From positions 1 to 55,190 of IMG/VR virus record IMGVR_UViG_3300030108_001120: 55,190 bases of DNA; one strand, 5' to 3'. Positions 6,172 through 14,926 of this stretch are shown piece by piece. The notes under the pieces are model-generated. The model did no database searches. It saw nothing but the letters and a program-made list of their open reading frames with translations, and had not been told where the DNA came from. Numbering within the stretch: position 1 is the first letter of the stretch; each line of letters begins with the position of its first letter. Position numbers and translations under genes: made by a program. The DNA comes from a virus.

Positions 6172-7398
6172 ATGGCAATTATACCAGCATCAAGAGGGGT
6201 TGTATTTTACGACCCAACACACAGGCTTTATCAAACATCGTATCAGGCAAATGCTAACTTGACTGATTTTACGTATACGATGCAAGATATTATAGATACA
6301 GTTAATGCATCAGAATCAATTAGTACAACAACTCAAACGTTGATGAGTTCAATTCCTCCTGCTGGACAATCAGGGAATTATGACATTTATACTGACGAAA
6401 TGGCTCAATCTGTTTCTGAAGATGTAATGCCAGGTGATGTAGCTTTAATATTCCCTATAAAATCAATTAGAGGTGGCGGTAGTAATAATAATTCACCAAA
6501 CTATCTTGATCCACATCCTGGTTCTCAAGGTATTGGACATTTTTGTTTGTTTGAAAAACCTATTGTTATTAACAAAAGCCAATATACAAATGAGCAATTA
6601 TTTGGAAGCCACACCCTGCCTTATGGACAATTTCAGGCAAGTTATATTACTGTACTTAATTTAGGAAATGTTTCTACTGGATGGCTGTTAAAAGGTTTGT
6701 GGGAAATGGAAGTAAATGTTCAATATTCTGCGTGGAGACAAAATTTACATGATGGCACGAATCCAACGCCAATACATATAATGACTACTGTAGGTGGTGG
6801 TAAGAATAATCAAATTGACTATATGGTAAACTCAGAAGAAGATGGCACTTTTAGTGAGTTATTTCAAAATGAAACAATTATAGGTTCACACAAGTTTGAA
6901 TCTGATACTAAATATAGAGATGTTGACGATGGAAACGGTGGTATATTTCAAGCTCAAGCAGATTTCTTTACTCATGAAATAATACATAGACAATTAGTTA
7001 ATAACTGGCAATGGAATTATATGAATGTACAAACATATGCTAACGGCGGTGACGGTGTAGGACCTGGTGGAGCTGCTAGATTATATGGTGGTGCAACTGA
7101 AATGAATGTTTCTTTTGTTAATGCAAACCCAGGAGGTTGGTCACAATATAATGGAATAAACGACGCGGTACGTATTAACGACGTTACACTTCCTTTCCAC
7201 AACCAAAATAATCTTGGAGAACTTACTGGAGGTCCTCTTGATTTTATAACTAGTCTTACAGGAACAGTAACTGATACTAATATTCCAGAAAAAACTTATG
7301 GAGTTGGATTTGTAAGACTTACATGGGCTGGAGCTACTGAAGGTCTTCCTTCATATTATTACTACGGCGGCGATGGTATTGGCGTAGGTAATTTATAA
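6172..7398 (+). CDS. Fibre-like structural protein with shared N-terminal module
   Basis: 408 aa. Residues 1-42 (MAIIPASRGVVFYDPTHRLY and on to YTMQDIIDTV) match the N-termini of the proteins at 8310 and 8983, indicating a common particle-attachment module. The remaining protein is unrelated to those two, beta-rich, with several aromatic/glycine stretches, ending in a YYYYGG-containing segment. This is the usual design of exchangeable receptor-binding proteins: conserved anchor, variable tip. The leader is a run of A (AAAAAAAATTAAAATG). Confidence 0.65.
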   Translation: MAIIPASRGVVFYDPTHRLYQTSYQANANLTDFTYTMQDIIDTVNASESISTTTQTLMSSIPPAGQSGNYDIYTDEMAQSVSEDVMPGDVALIFPIKSIRGGGSNNNSPNYLDPHPGSQGIGHFCLFEKPIVINKSQYTNEQLFGSHTLPYGQFQASYITVLNLGNVSTGWLLKGLWEMEVNVQYSAWRQNLHDGTNPTPIHIMTTVGGGKNNQIDYMVNSEEDGTFSELFQNETIIGSHKFESDTKYRDVDDGNGGIFQAQADFFTHEIIHRQLVNNWQWNYMNVQTYANGGDGVGPGGAARLYGGATEMNVSFVNANPGGWSQYNGINDAVRINDVTLPFHNQNNLGELTGGPLDFITSLTGTVTDTNIPEKTYGVGFVRLTWAGATEGLPSYYYYGGDGIGVGNL

Positions 7399-7407
7399 AA
7401 AAAAACA

Positions 7408-7521
7408 ATGATACGATTTATATTAAATTTAATTAAAAAAATGTTTAGAAAAAAAGTTAAAAAACCTGTTTATTACGAAAATGAATTTATAGTTGGTTAT
7501 ACCAATTTAAAAGATGATTAA
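7408..7521 (+). CDS. Small basic protein, 37 aa
   Basis: Starts MIRFILNLIKKMFRKKVKKP: an amphipathic hydrophobic/basic N-terminal helix followed by a short polar tail. Its end overlaps the start of the glycosyltransferase-like gene by 8 bases, which supports translation. Function unknown; could associate with membrane. Confidence 0.45.
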   Translation: MIRFILNLIKKMFRKKVKKPVYYENEFIVGYTNLKDD

Positions 7522-8335
7522 TAAAGTTGTTTATAGTCACTGGTCAAAACCAGCAAAAGACGACACTGTAGGGTTTAACAGTAAAGAAGCATTTTCAAAT
7601 AGCTTTAAGCTTTCACTTTTAACAAGTAAACAGTGGGCTAATGAAGTAGAATTAGTAACTGATAAAAAAGGTTACGATCTTTTAATAAAAGATTTAAAGC
7701 TGCCATTTGATAATGTTAAGATAGAACTAGATACACTAAACAAAATAGACAAAAGATTTTGGGCTATAGGTAAACTACACGCTTGTTTATTGCAAGACAA
7801 ACCTTTTATGCATTTAGATATGGATGCTTTTTGGTTTAAAAAACCTCCTGCTCATATATTAAATGCTGACGCGTGTTTTCAAAACTGGGAAACAGACGAG
7901 TATAGTCATCAATACTATAGAAGGTTAATAGAAGACTGTCATAGAACACCTGAGTTAAAAATGCATAAATATGTAGATTTTTCTAAGGTTGTATTAAACG
8001 CTGTTTGTTGTGGTTTTATGGGTTATAATAATTTAACACATATACCTGAGTGGTATGATTTAGCTTTAGATTATATTAATACAGCTGGTAAAATTGCAGA
8101 TCCTATGAATGTTCCTTCAATAATGTTTGAACAATATTTTATTAGCAATTTATTGTTACACTACAAAGTACCAATAACAACACTTGGTAAACAATGGGTT
8201 GATGAAAGAGATGCTGAAGCATACGGATATACTCATTTAATATCACAATCAAAAAGAAAAAAAGAAATAGAAATAAAAGTAAAAAACAGATTAAAAAAAG
8301 AAATAGAAAATGGCTTTAATACCTACAACTTATAA
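7514..8335 (+). CDS. Putative glycosyltransferase (DxD)
   Basis: 273 aa. A DxD motif in HLDMDAFWFKKP (Asp102-Met-Asp104) fits metal-dependent, GT-A-like sugar transferases, and the overall layout resembles the DUF6734 group common in Bacteroidetes; that family call is from memory. The N-terminus (KVVYSHWSKP) and a downstream NAVCCGFMGYNN segment fit the fold. It sits between fibre genes and overlaps the next fibre gene by 26 bases, so its substrate may be the fibres (or the host surface sugars). The C-terminal 30 residues are a strongly charged Lys/Glu helix. Confidence 0.6.
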   Translation: MINKVVYSHWSKPAKDDTVGFNSKEAFSNSFKLSLLTSKQWANEVELVTDKKGYDLLIKDLKLPFDNVKIELDTLNKIDKRFWAIGKLHACLLQDKPFMHLDMDAFWFKKPPAHILNADACFQNWETDEYSHQYYRRLIEDCHRTPELKMHKYVDFSKVVLNAVCCGFMGYNNLTHIPEWYDLALDYINTAGKIADPMNVPSIMFEQYFISNLLLHYKVPITTLGKQWVDERDAEAYGYTHLISQSKRKKEIEIKVKNRLKKEIENGFNTYNL

Positions 8336-8978
8336 ACTTTCATGGTATGACCCATCTAAACCAGGTGGAGTTATAACCGCGCAAAATGACAATGTTAATA
8401 TAACTACATCTGCTGCTACTCAATATACAATGCAAGACGTTATTGATACTGTAATTGCAGGTGGATCAACTCCAGGAATTAACGATAGACTAGCAGTGTA
8501 TCAAGAAACATCGCCTGGTCAATTTACACTAGCACCCTCTGCAGCTTCCGTTACTTATCCATCTGTAGCAGGAGCAAACTATATGATATTAAGAGATGCT
8601 TATAGTATGGTATTATCAAGAGAACCAGGAGCAGCTGGTGGTGATCCAGAATATATAATTGTAGACGAAAACTTTGGATACAGAGTTTCTTTTGGATACG
8701 ATGATGATGGTGGTAATTTTGGTTATTTATATAACTGGAACGCTGGAGACTGGAGAATAGGAAGCACAACTCAAAACCCAACGCTTACAATTAAATCATC
8801 TGTAGTAAACGGAGGTATTGAAATTGATGGAGGTATTTTATTTACACAAAATTTAGCCGCTTATGCGGATGACGCAGCCGCTGGTGCAGCGGGTGTTGCA
8901 ACTGGAACATTATACCAAACAGACGGATCAGGAGCAGCTCCGTTGAATGCTGCCGGAATAGTAATGATTAAACAATAA
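8310..8978 (+). CDS. Fibre-like protein with shared N-terminal module
   Basis: 222 aa. Residues 1-47 are highly similar to those of the next gene (YKLSWYDPS.PGGV.T.QNDNVN and YTMQD.IDTV) and more distantly to the 408-aa protein upstream. The C-terminal part (Ala/Gly-rich, IEIDGGILFTQ) differs. Probably a short fibre or tip protein that attaches at the same site as its paralogues. Start overlaps the glycosyltransferase gene. Confidence 0.65.
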   Translation: MALIPTTYKLSWYDPSKPGGVITAQNDNVNITTSAATQYTMQDVIDTVIAGGSTPGINDRLAVYQETSPGQFTLAPSAASVTYPSVAGANYMILRDAYSMVLSREPGAAGGDPEYIIVDENFGYRVSFGYDDDGGNFGYLYNWNAGDWRIGSTTQNPTLTIKSSVVNGGIEIDGGILFTQNLAAYADDAAAGAAGVATGTLYQTDGSGAAPLNAAGIVMIKQ

Positions 8979-8982
8979 ACAA

Positions 8983-9981
8983 ATGGCAAACATTCCTTTA
9001 AATTATAAACTTTCGTGGTACGATCCTTCTCAACCAGGAGGAGTTGTTACAACGCAGAACGACAACGTAAACACGGCTACTACTGCTGCTACACAGTATA
9101 CAATGCAGGATATTATTGATACTGTATCTTTTAGTGGTGGAGCAATAGATGGATCTGGTATAGCTAATCAAATAGCTTACTTTACAGATACTAATACGCT
9201 AAGCAGCGTTAATGATGCGTTAATTACTAATGGTTCACTTTTAACCGGTGGAGGTGGTAATCCGCCTTCTTTCACTGTAGCTCAAGGAGTAGCTGGTCAA
9301 CTTTTAGTTTCAAATGGAATAGGGTCTGATCCTTCTTTCCAATCAGTAGTTACAGGAGTACCTTCATCTTCAGCTAATTTTGATGCAAACACGTTTATAG
9401 ACCTTGAAGCAGTATTTATAGAAGAAAGATTTGAGGCATTTCAATTTGGAAGTTTGTGGGATACTGCAGTTACTTCTCCAAACGGACATAATGAATTTTT
9501 GGCCGTTCCTATAGCACCAGGTCAAATGGAATATAGTAATCCATTAGAAATTGGTGTAGGTATGGGTTCTAACCCAGGAAGTGATTACAGTAAATACGAC
9601 ATTGTACTTAATCCATTTAAATATGCTGACTTTGGTATTTCAGGTGGTCCTAATGGTTGGGCTTTTAATACAGTTAGTGTTGGTAATCCTCAATATATAT
9701 GGACTAATGTTATGGTTGCTAATTATGGTTATGCTGCTAATGACCCTAGTAAACCTACTACTGATGTGAGATATATGGGCGAAGTTATATGTAACAATGG
9801 TGTTGTTCCAATTACAATGGCTCAATATATTCAATGTGATGTTAGTAATCTTGGAGCCGCTAATCTTATGGGTTGGATTGCTTATATTAAAAATTACGGA
9901 TTTGATTTTGCTAGCAATGTTGGTGTTAACAAAATAACAATTTATTTTTCAGGAACTACAGCTGACGTAACAGTTGTATAA
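8983..9981 (+). CDS. Fibre-like protein with shared N-terminal module
   Basis: 332 aa. The N-terminal 47 residues are the paralogous anchor module (MANIPLNYKLSWYDPSQPGG). Residues 50-125 carry fibre-style sequence, including GQLLVSNGIGSDPSFQSV. A C-terminal domain of about 200 residues is aromatic and beta-rich and unlike those of the paralogues. Five bases separate it from the 222-aa gene. Candidate receptor-binding protein. Confidence 0.65.
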   Translation: MANIPLNYKLSWYDPSQPGGVVTTQNDNVNTATTAATQYTMQDIIDTVSFSGGAIDGSGIANQIAYFTDTNTLSSVNDALITNGSLLTGGGGNPPSFTVAQGVAGQLLVSNGIGSDPSFQSVVTGVPSSSANFDANTFIDLEAVFIEERFEAFQFGSLWDTAVTSPNGHNEFLAVPIAPGQMEYSNPLEIGVGMGSNPGSDYSKYDIVLNPFKYADFGISGGPNGWAFNTVSVGNPQYIWTNVMVANYGYAANDPSKPTTDVRYMGEVICNNGVVPITMAQYIQCDVSNLGAANLMGWIAYIKNYGFDFASNVGVNKITIYFSGTTADVTVV

Positions 9982-9998
9982 TTTTAAAAAAAAAAATA

Positions 9999-10166
9999 AT
10001 GACTACAGAAAAATTACAAAAAATTTTAGACAATGCAAAAGGAGCTAGTGAAGCAGGTTATACTGCATTAGCTGGCTATCTTGTTGAGGCATTAAAAAGA
10101 GAAAAAGTTCAAGAAGTTTTAACAGACGCTCAAAAAGCAGAATTAGACCAGTTAGAAGTAAATTAA
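9999..10166 (+). CDS. Small helical protein, 55 aa
   Basis: Starts MTTEKLQKILDNAKGASEAG, an all-helical charged peptide ending ELDQLEVN. Preceded by a run of A. Last gene before the hairpin-containing gap, so likely the end of the fibre unit. No family recognised. Confidence 0.5.
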   Translation: MTTEKLQKILDNAKGASEAGYTALAGYLVEALKREKVQEVLTDAQKAELDQLEVN

Positions 10167-10240
10167 CACTTTAACAAGTGATTATATAAATATACCTGCT
10201 CGGTGAGAGCAATACCAATTATTAATTAAAACCAAAACCA
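10167..10240 (+). promoter_or_regulatory. Intergenic hairpins and TATAAATA upstream of chaperonin unit
   Basis: A CACTT-TAAC-AAGTG hairpin (10167-10180) directly follows the stop codon, then TATAAATA at 10185-10192, then a TGCTC-GGTGA-GAGCA hairpin (10197-10211) in what would be the leader of the following genes. This looks like a weak terminator plus promoter for the 10241-12389 unit; the promoter call rests on motif alone. Confidence 0.35.
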
Positions 10241-10558
10241 ATGACGTTTTATTATTCGACTAGAACGTGGAATAGTCAACCACAAATATCCGAAGACCAA
10301 ATTAAACTTTGGAAACATCTTTCAGAAAAGAAAAACTGGAGGATAACACAATTACCAAACGGTTTCTTCCAAACGGAATATAAAGACATAGATTGTCCTT
10401 GTAATCCCGATGAAGATCATTGCTGTGAAAAATGGCATGACGTTACAAGAAGAGAAACTATTGAAGGAGCAGAAGCTGCTATTGATGGATCAGTAGAGCA
10501 CTATGCTAAAAAAGTAGACTTTTTAAAAGGACCAAAGGTAGTTAAAACCTTTAAATAA
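10241..10558 (+). CDS. Cys-rich hypothetical protein, 105 aa
   Basis: Starts MTFYYSTRTWNSQPQISEDQ. A cluster CPCNPDEDHCCEKW (about residues 47-60) could bind a metal. No family recognised. It precedes groEL by 33 bases and is probably in the same transcript. An involvement with the chaperonin is only suggested by position. Confidence 0.5.
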   Translation: MTFYYSTRTWNSQPQISEDQIKLWKHLSEKKNWRITQLPNGFFQTEYKDIDCPCNPDEDHCCEKWHDVTRRETIEGAEAAIDGSVEHYAKKVDFLKGPKVVKTFK

Positions 10559-10591
10559 TATCTAAACCACAATAAAATTTAATTAAATAAT

Positions 10592-12148
10592 ATGACAGAT
10601 AAACTTGTTAAAAATCTTAACTTTGGTCAAGAAGCTCAAGGTAAGATATTAAATGGAATAGATAAACTCACAAAAGCTGTTAGCTCCACTCTTGGGGCTA
10701 ACGGTAAGTGTGTTATCTTAGAAGACAATTTAGGTAAACCCACCATAACAAAAGATGGTATTACAGTAGCAGAAAGTATTACACTGCTTGACCCTGTTGA
10801 AAACATGGGTGCAGCTTTAATTAAAGAAGCGGCTCGTAAAACAGTAAAAGAAGCGGGTGATGGTACTACAACTGCAACAATACTAGCTCATTCAATTTTA
10901 CAGCTAGCTAAAAAGCAAGATAATAACAATGTAAGATCGCTAAAAGAAGGTATTGACTCAGCTGTAAACAAAACAATAAAATACTTAGATAAAATAAGTA
11001 TACCTGTTGTAGATGATATGGTAGAACAAGTAGCAACAATATCAGCTAATAATGATAATGAATTAGGTAAAAAAATTGCTGAAGCATTTTTATCAGTAGG
11101 AAAAACTGGTGTTGTAGCTATGGAAGAATCTGATACAGATCAGACGTATATAGAAATAGTAGATGGTATACAATATGAAAAAGGTTTAAAAAACATGAGT
11201 TTTGTTACCGATAAAGCAGGTAAAAAAGCAGAGCTTATAAAACCTTTAGTGTTAATTGTAGAATCTGAAATAGAAAATATACGCAAAATACAAGCTGTAT
11301 TAGAACATGTTATAAAAACTAATAGACCTTTGTTAATTATAGCTGACGCCGATACTAAAGTTCTTGCTGCTTTAGCTATGAATAAAATAAAAGGTAATAT
11401 AAAAATAAATATAGTTGATGCTCCAAATTTTGGTGTTACTAAAAAACAAGTGTTAAATGACATTGCTTTAATGACTGGGGCTACAGTTATTAATGAACAT
11501 TTGGGTGATGATTTAGATTTAATACAACCAGAACATTTAGGTGAATGTATAAAATCAGTAACAACAGAATATGAAACCATTATACAGGTAGCAGGTGTTT
11601 CACCAGAAGTAGAAGATGTTATTGAGCAGGTGAAAAAAGATATAGCTAATGAAACAAAACCTGGCCCTATAACAAGACTTGAAAAAAGATTAGCATTACT
11701 ATCTGCTAAAATAGCCAATGTAAAAGTTGGTGCTAATTCTGACGTAGAATTAAAAGAAAAGAAAGATAGAGTAGAAGATGCTGTTTGTGCTACAAAAGCC
11801 GCGATAAAAGAAGGTATAGTTCCAGGTGGAGGTATAGCTCTACTTAACGCGTCAACAAAAATTAAAGCTGCTAACAAAGCAGAACAAGTTTTATTTGATG
11901 CTATTAAATCTCCTTTTAATATTATACTTAGCAATGCTGGTATAAAAAATGATATACCCATAGTTAAAGAAAAAATGGGTATTGATGTGGTTACAGGAAA
12001 TATGGTAAACATGATTGATAGTGGTATTATTGATCCACTATTGGTTACAAAGAGCGCCCTAAAAAATGCGGCTTCTGTGGCTACAACTATTTTATCAACT
12101 GATTGTGTAATAAATAATATTAGAATACATGAAGGCGATAGGAGATAA
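10592..12148 (+). CDS. groEL: GroEL-type chaperonin (Hsp60)
   Basis: 518 aa, group I chaperonin subunit forming ATP-driven folding rings. Visible hallmarks: TLGANGKCVILEDNLGKP in the equatorial domain, the ATP site GDGTTTAT (residues 89-96, catalytic Asp at 90), and GIVPGGGIALLNAS in the second equatorial part. It is about 30 residues shorter than the bacterial protein and lacks the GGM-rich tail, ending NNIRIHEGDRR. Its 3' end overlaps groES by 20 bases, and the order is EL-ES, the reverse of the usual bacterial operon. Probably folds the capsid or other virion proteins. Codon use matches the surrounding phage genes, so it is not a recent host acquisition. Confidence 0.95.
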   Translation: MTDKLVKNLNFGQEAQGKILNGIDKLTKAVSSTLGANGKCVILEDNLGKPTITKDGITVAESITLLDPVENMGAALIKEAARKTVKEAGDGTTTATILAHSILQLAKKQDNNNVRSLKEGIDSAVNKTIKYLDKISIPVVDDMVEQVATISANNDNELGKKIAEAFLSVGKTGVVAMEESDTDQTYIEIVDGIQYEKGLKNMSFVTDKAGKKAELIKPLVLIVESEIENIRKIQAVLEHVIKTNRPLLIIADADTKVLAALAMNKIKGNIKINIVDAPNFGVTKKQVLNDIALMTGATVINEHLGDDLDLIQPEHLGECIKSVTTEYETIIQVAGVSPEVEDVIEQVKKDIANETKPGPITRLEKRLALLSAKIANVKVGANSDVELKEKKDRVEDAVCATKAAIKEGIVPGGGIALLNASTKIKAANKAEQVLFDAIKSPFNIILSNAGIKNDIPIVKEKMGIDVVTGNMVNMIDSGIIDPLLVTKSALKNAASVATTILSTDCVINNIRIHEGDRR

Positions 12149-12389
12149 TTTAATTATAACACCTATGCAACAAGGTGTAGAAAAAACAAAAGGTGGTTTG
12201 CTTTTAACTCACAGCCAAAGAGAAGACATTAGATTTGAAAAAGCTAAAGTATTAACTCAAGGTGAAGATGTTAAAGGTATAAATGAAGGCGATGAAATTT
12301 ATTTTGATAGTAGAGCAGGCCACAAAATAGAAATAAATAAAGATACATATCACGTTATTAAGTTAAGAGACGTGGTCGTTGTTTTATGA
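12129..12389 (+). CDS. groES: GroES-type co-chaperonin
   Basis: 86 aa, the lid of the GroEL cage. The N-terminal strand (MKAIGDNLIITPMQQG), the mobile loop with GGLLLTHSQ (residues 22-30, corresponding to the GGIVLTGSA loop of bacterial GroES) and the C-terminal strand VIKLRDVVVVL are all recognisable. Slightly shorter than the usual 95-97 aa. Start lies inside the end of groEL (20-base overlap), ensuring paired expression; the stop overlaps the next ATG by 4 bases. Confidence 0.9.
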   Translation: MKAIGDNLIITPMQQGVEKTKGGLLLTHSQREDIRFEKAKVLTQGEDVKGINEGDEIYFDSRAGHKIEINKDTYHVIKLRDVVVVL

Positions 12390-12844
12390 AAAAGCTAAAT
12401 GCAAGTGATATTAAAGATCTACACTTGTTGAAACATTACCGTATAATACGCAAATGGGCTTGTAAAAACAACGGCTTAACTGATGCTGAACTAGAGTTGA
12501 TAATATATTTAGACTGTATAGGTTTATTTACAAAAAATGATTTTGAAATAGGTACATATTCATATAGTTGGAACAATAGACGTTGGAACAAATTAATACA
12601 AAACGGTTGGATAATTGTTTGGCGTAATAGAAATAGAACAACACAAAAATATAATATATATAAAATTTCATTTAAAGGTAAACAATTAATAAGTAGAATA
12701 TATAGAATAATGACTGGTGAGGAAGATATACCTACAAGCGTTAAAAGAAACGTTATAATGAAAGGTGATACGTATATGAATAAGGTTTTACAAACCTCAA
12801 TAGATAATGTTAACAAAGACAAATCAAGATGGCAGACGAAATAA
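12386..12844 (+). CDS. Putative winged-helix protein, 152 aa
   Basis: Residues 10-110 have the rhythm of a winged helix: GLTDAELELIIYLDCIGLF, then a recognition-like helix WNNRRWNKLIQNGWIIVW and a basic wing NRNRTTQKYNIYKISFKGK. It resembles MarR-type modules, but no firm family can be given. Could regulate transcription or be a minor virion protein; it is embedded among structural genes and starts inside groES. Confidence 0.5.
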   Translation: MKKLNASDIKDLHLLKHYRIIRKWACKNNGLTDAELELIIYLDCIGLFTKNDFEIGTYSYSWNNRRWNKLIQNGWIIVWRNRNRTTQKYNIYKISFKGKQLISRIYRIMTGEEDIPTSVKRNVIMKGDTYMNKVLQTSIDNVNKDKSRWQTK

Positions 12845-13662
12845 TAGACAAATCTAATGTTACAGCTCCAGTAAGTTATCAAGCAAATACTATTCAATTT
12901 AGTTCGGATGATGCTATAGCTAACGCTGAAGCAAGAGAGCGTAGGTCTACTGGACTAAGTAGATTAGAGCAAAAACTAGGTGAATTAAAACCTGGAAGTC
13001 CTGAGTATGTTAAGCTAGATGCTAAAATAAAAAAGAAAAATTTTAGACGTGAAGCTAGAGCTATTAAAAAGAATATTAGAAAGTTTGGAAAAGATGCTGA
13101 TTTTAGTAACATGTCTACAGAATTTAAAAACCAATTAACAGCTGGTGGATCTGTAGGTGATGTAGCTCGTAGAGTAAATAAAAGATTAGAAAACTTTTTA
13201 GATAGAGATACTCTCGGTGATCAAATAAGAGGTAATGATGTAGATAGAAAAAATATACTTGAACAAGGTTTAAAAAATAGAGATATAAAGATTGCTGAAG
13301 CAAAGAAAAAGAAAGAAGAAGAAGACCAGTTAATTAAAAACAAAACTAAGAATGAAAATAATATTTTACCAGCGGTAAGAGATTATTTTAATTTTAATAG
13401 AGATAGTAATTTTTCTTCAGGTTTAAATAATAGAACTTTTAATCTTAATAGCAACTATGGTATAGACTATAATAATCGTGGTTTGCTTCCTGGTTTTAAT
13501 TCGTATGATTTTTTAAATAAAGATTATTCAATTGGTACTACTACGTTTACTTCACCACGAGAAGATCTTGGACCAAATAAAAACGGTAGACCTTTTATAG
13601 CTGATGCTAATTCAATAACAGGTGGTCAACCTATTAGTAAAATGTTAAAAAATTTTAGATAA
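12829..13662 (+). CDS. Coiled-coil hypothetical protein, 277 aa
   Basis: Starts MADEIIDKSNVTAPVSYQAN. Residues 35-180 are highly charged and helical (KKKNFRREARAIKKNIRKFG; KKKKEEEDQLIKNKTKNENN); the C-terminal 90 residues are Asn/Phe-rich and low complexity. Likely a minor virion or assembly protein given context. Overlaps the gene before (16 bases) and shares ATG/stop bases with the gene after. Confidence 0.5.
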   Translation: MADEIIDKSNVTAPVSYQANTIQFSSDDAIANAEARERRSTGLSRLEQKLGELKPGSPEYVKLDAKIKKKNFRREARAIKKNIRKFGKDADFSNMSTEFKNQLTAGGSVGDVARRVNKRLENFLDRDTLGDQIRGNDVDRKNILEQGLKNRDIKIAEAKKKKEEEDQLIKNKTKNENNILPAVRDYFNFNRDSNFSSGLNNRTFNLNSNYGIDYNNRGLLPGFNSYDFLNKDYSIGTTTFTSPREDLGPNKNGRPFIADANSITGGQPISKMLKNFR

Positions 13663-14102
13663 TGCCTTATCAAGATTGGTACACACAAGCAACAAACGCG
13701 GCGGTAACTATGAACATGCCTCCAGCTTTAGTTCCACCAACTCAAAGTTTTGTGGCACCGCCTAGACAACCATTAGTACCTGTTAATGCTAGACCACTAA
13801 ACAATACTGATGCACCAGTTGAACAAGAAGATAGATCAACATTTGCTGGTAGTAATTTAAGATCTGCTGGAAGATTTGAAAAGCAAACAGCAATGATTAA
13901 TCCTTTTGCTGCACAATCAATGATATTAGGTGGTACTGATACTGGCATGATTACAGAAGCGGCAGAAAACAAAAAAAGAAAAAACGTTTATACAGATAAG
14001 TTTGAATTTAGAACTCAAGCAGATATGGCTGCTGATCAATATAATTCAGATATAGGTATGAACAATATGAACAGTTTATACGAAGACACATATTTATTAT
14101 AA
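13662..14102 (+). CDS. Pro/Ala-rich hypothetical protein, 146 aa
   Basis: Starts MPYQDWYTQATNAAVTMNMP with a proline-rich stretch (ALVPPTQSFVAPPRQPLVPV). Mostly low-complexity, probably extended. TAATG coupling with the preceding gene. Possible minor capsid or internal protein; unassigned. Confidence 0.5.
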   Translation: MPYQDWYTQATNAAVTMNMPPALVPPTQSFVAPPRQPLVPVNARPLNNTDAPVEQEDRSTFAGSNLRSAGRFEKQTAMINPFAAQSMILGGTDTGMITEAAENKKRKNVYTDKFEFRTQADMAADQYNSDIGMNNMNSLYEDTYLL

Positions 14103-14117
14103 ATTTAAAAATAACTT

Positions 14118-14279
14118 ATGGCAACAAATAAAACACAAGTAGGACAACAATGGATATGGGAAGGACCTCTAGATCCAACCGGTATGCCAATGGCTAAAGG
14201 TAATAGTAGAAATGGCATGCATTTAAAATGTGCGCCATGTAAATATAGCCCAGGTCCAATAACAGAAAAAGCAAAATAA
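14118..14279 (+). CDS. Small hypothetical protein, 53 aa
   Basis: ATG at 14118. Starts MATNKTQVGQQWIWEGPLDP and contains a CAPC pair near residue 41. One base from the next gene. No family recognised. Confidence 0.5.
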   Translation: MATNKTQVGQQWIWEGPLDPTGMPMAKGNSRNGMHLKCAPCKYSPGPITEKAK

Positions 14280-14280
14280 A

Positions 14281-14763
14281 ATGGCAATATCAAACTTTCC
14301 ACAAAATCAAGCTAGCTATGCTATTGATGTAATACCTAGCGATACTATAAATATTCCACAGCCCTATGATATAGCTAGTGGAAACAATACAGCTGTTGCA
14401 GCAAGTGAATTAGTAGACGGAGGTGCTGATTTTATAGCAGCAAACGTATCAGAAGGTGATGCAGTTTATAATTTAACTGATGGAACCATTGCTACGGTAA
14501 CAAGCAAAATAGATGCTACAAGATTAGGATTAAGCGCGAATATATTTGCTGCTACTCCAAAAGCTTATGCTATATATCAAGGTAATTCTAAACCTAATTC
14601 TTTTTTATTATACGTAGGAACTGGTGGTGATGTAAATATTCAAACATCTGCTACTGCTCCAGTATTGTTAAAAAATGTAGCGGACGCTTCATTTATTCCT
14701 ATTAATGTAGGAAGAGTAAACGCTTCTAGCACAACAGCATCTGATATAATAGCTTTATTGTAA
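14281..14763 (+). CDS. Putative virion decoration/spike protein, 160 aa
   Basis: Starts MAISNFPQNQASYAIDVIPS, Ala/Thr/Asn-rich and beta-predicted, ending VGRVNASSTTASDIIALL. The composition (many small residues, no charged clusters) resembles phage capsid decoration or short spike proteins. Overlaps the next ATG at 14763 by one base. Assignment is by composition and context only. Confidence 0.45.
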   Translation: MAISNFPQNQASYAIDVIPSDTINIPQPYDIASGNNTAVAASELVDGGADFIAANVSEGDAVYNLTDGTIATVTSKIDATRLGLSANIFAATPKAYAIYQGNSKPNSFLLYVGTGGDVNIQTSATAPVLLKNVADASFIPINVGRVNASSTTASDIIALL

Positions 14764-14921
14764 TGGCACCAACAATATTAGGAACAGCTAATGCTAATTT
14801 AGCTATACCAAATAAAAATAAAATATCACCACCTGTTATTACTAATTTTATAATAATGGAAAATGGTGTTGATAGGATGCTAACAGAAAATGGATTAGAC
14901 TTAATGATCCGAGAAAACTAA
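14763..14921 (+). CDS. Small hypothetical protein, 52 aa
   Basis: Starts MAPTILGTANANLAIPNKNK. The C-terminal half carries a short internal repeat (MENGVDRMLTENGLDLMIREN is the region; the unit is ENG.D.ML). Such units occur at ends of some phage head and fibre proteins. Five bases from the next gene. Confidence 0.5.
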   Translation: MAPTILGTANANLAIPNKNKISPPVITNFIIMENGVDRMLTENGLDLMIREN

Positions 14922-14926
14922 ACAAC

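Noticed and set aside
3905-10192. T4-type late promoters (TATAAATA) as a system
   Set aside because: Only two suggestively placed copies, plus one inside a coding region at 47062, in an AT-rich genome; no T4-like late sigma or clamp gene in view.
11140-12012. 290-codon frame antisense to groEL
   Set aside because: Mirror of the strongly biased groEL codons; no start context and a Ser/Phe-rich product of shadow type.
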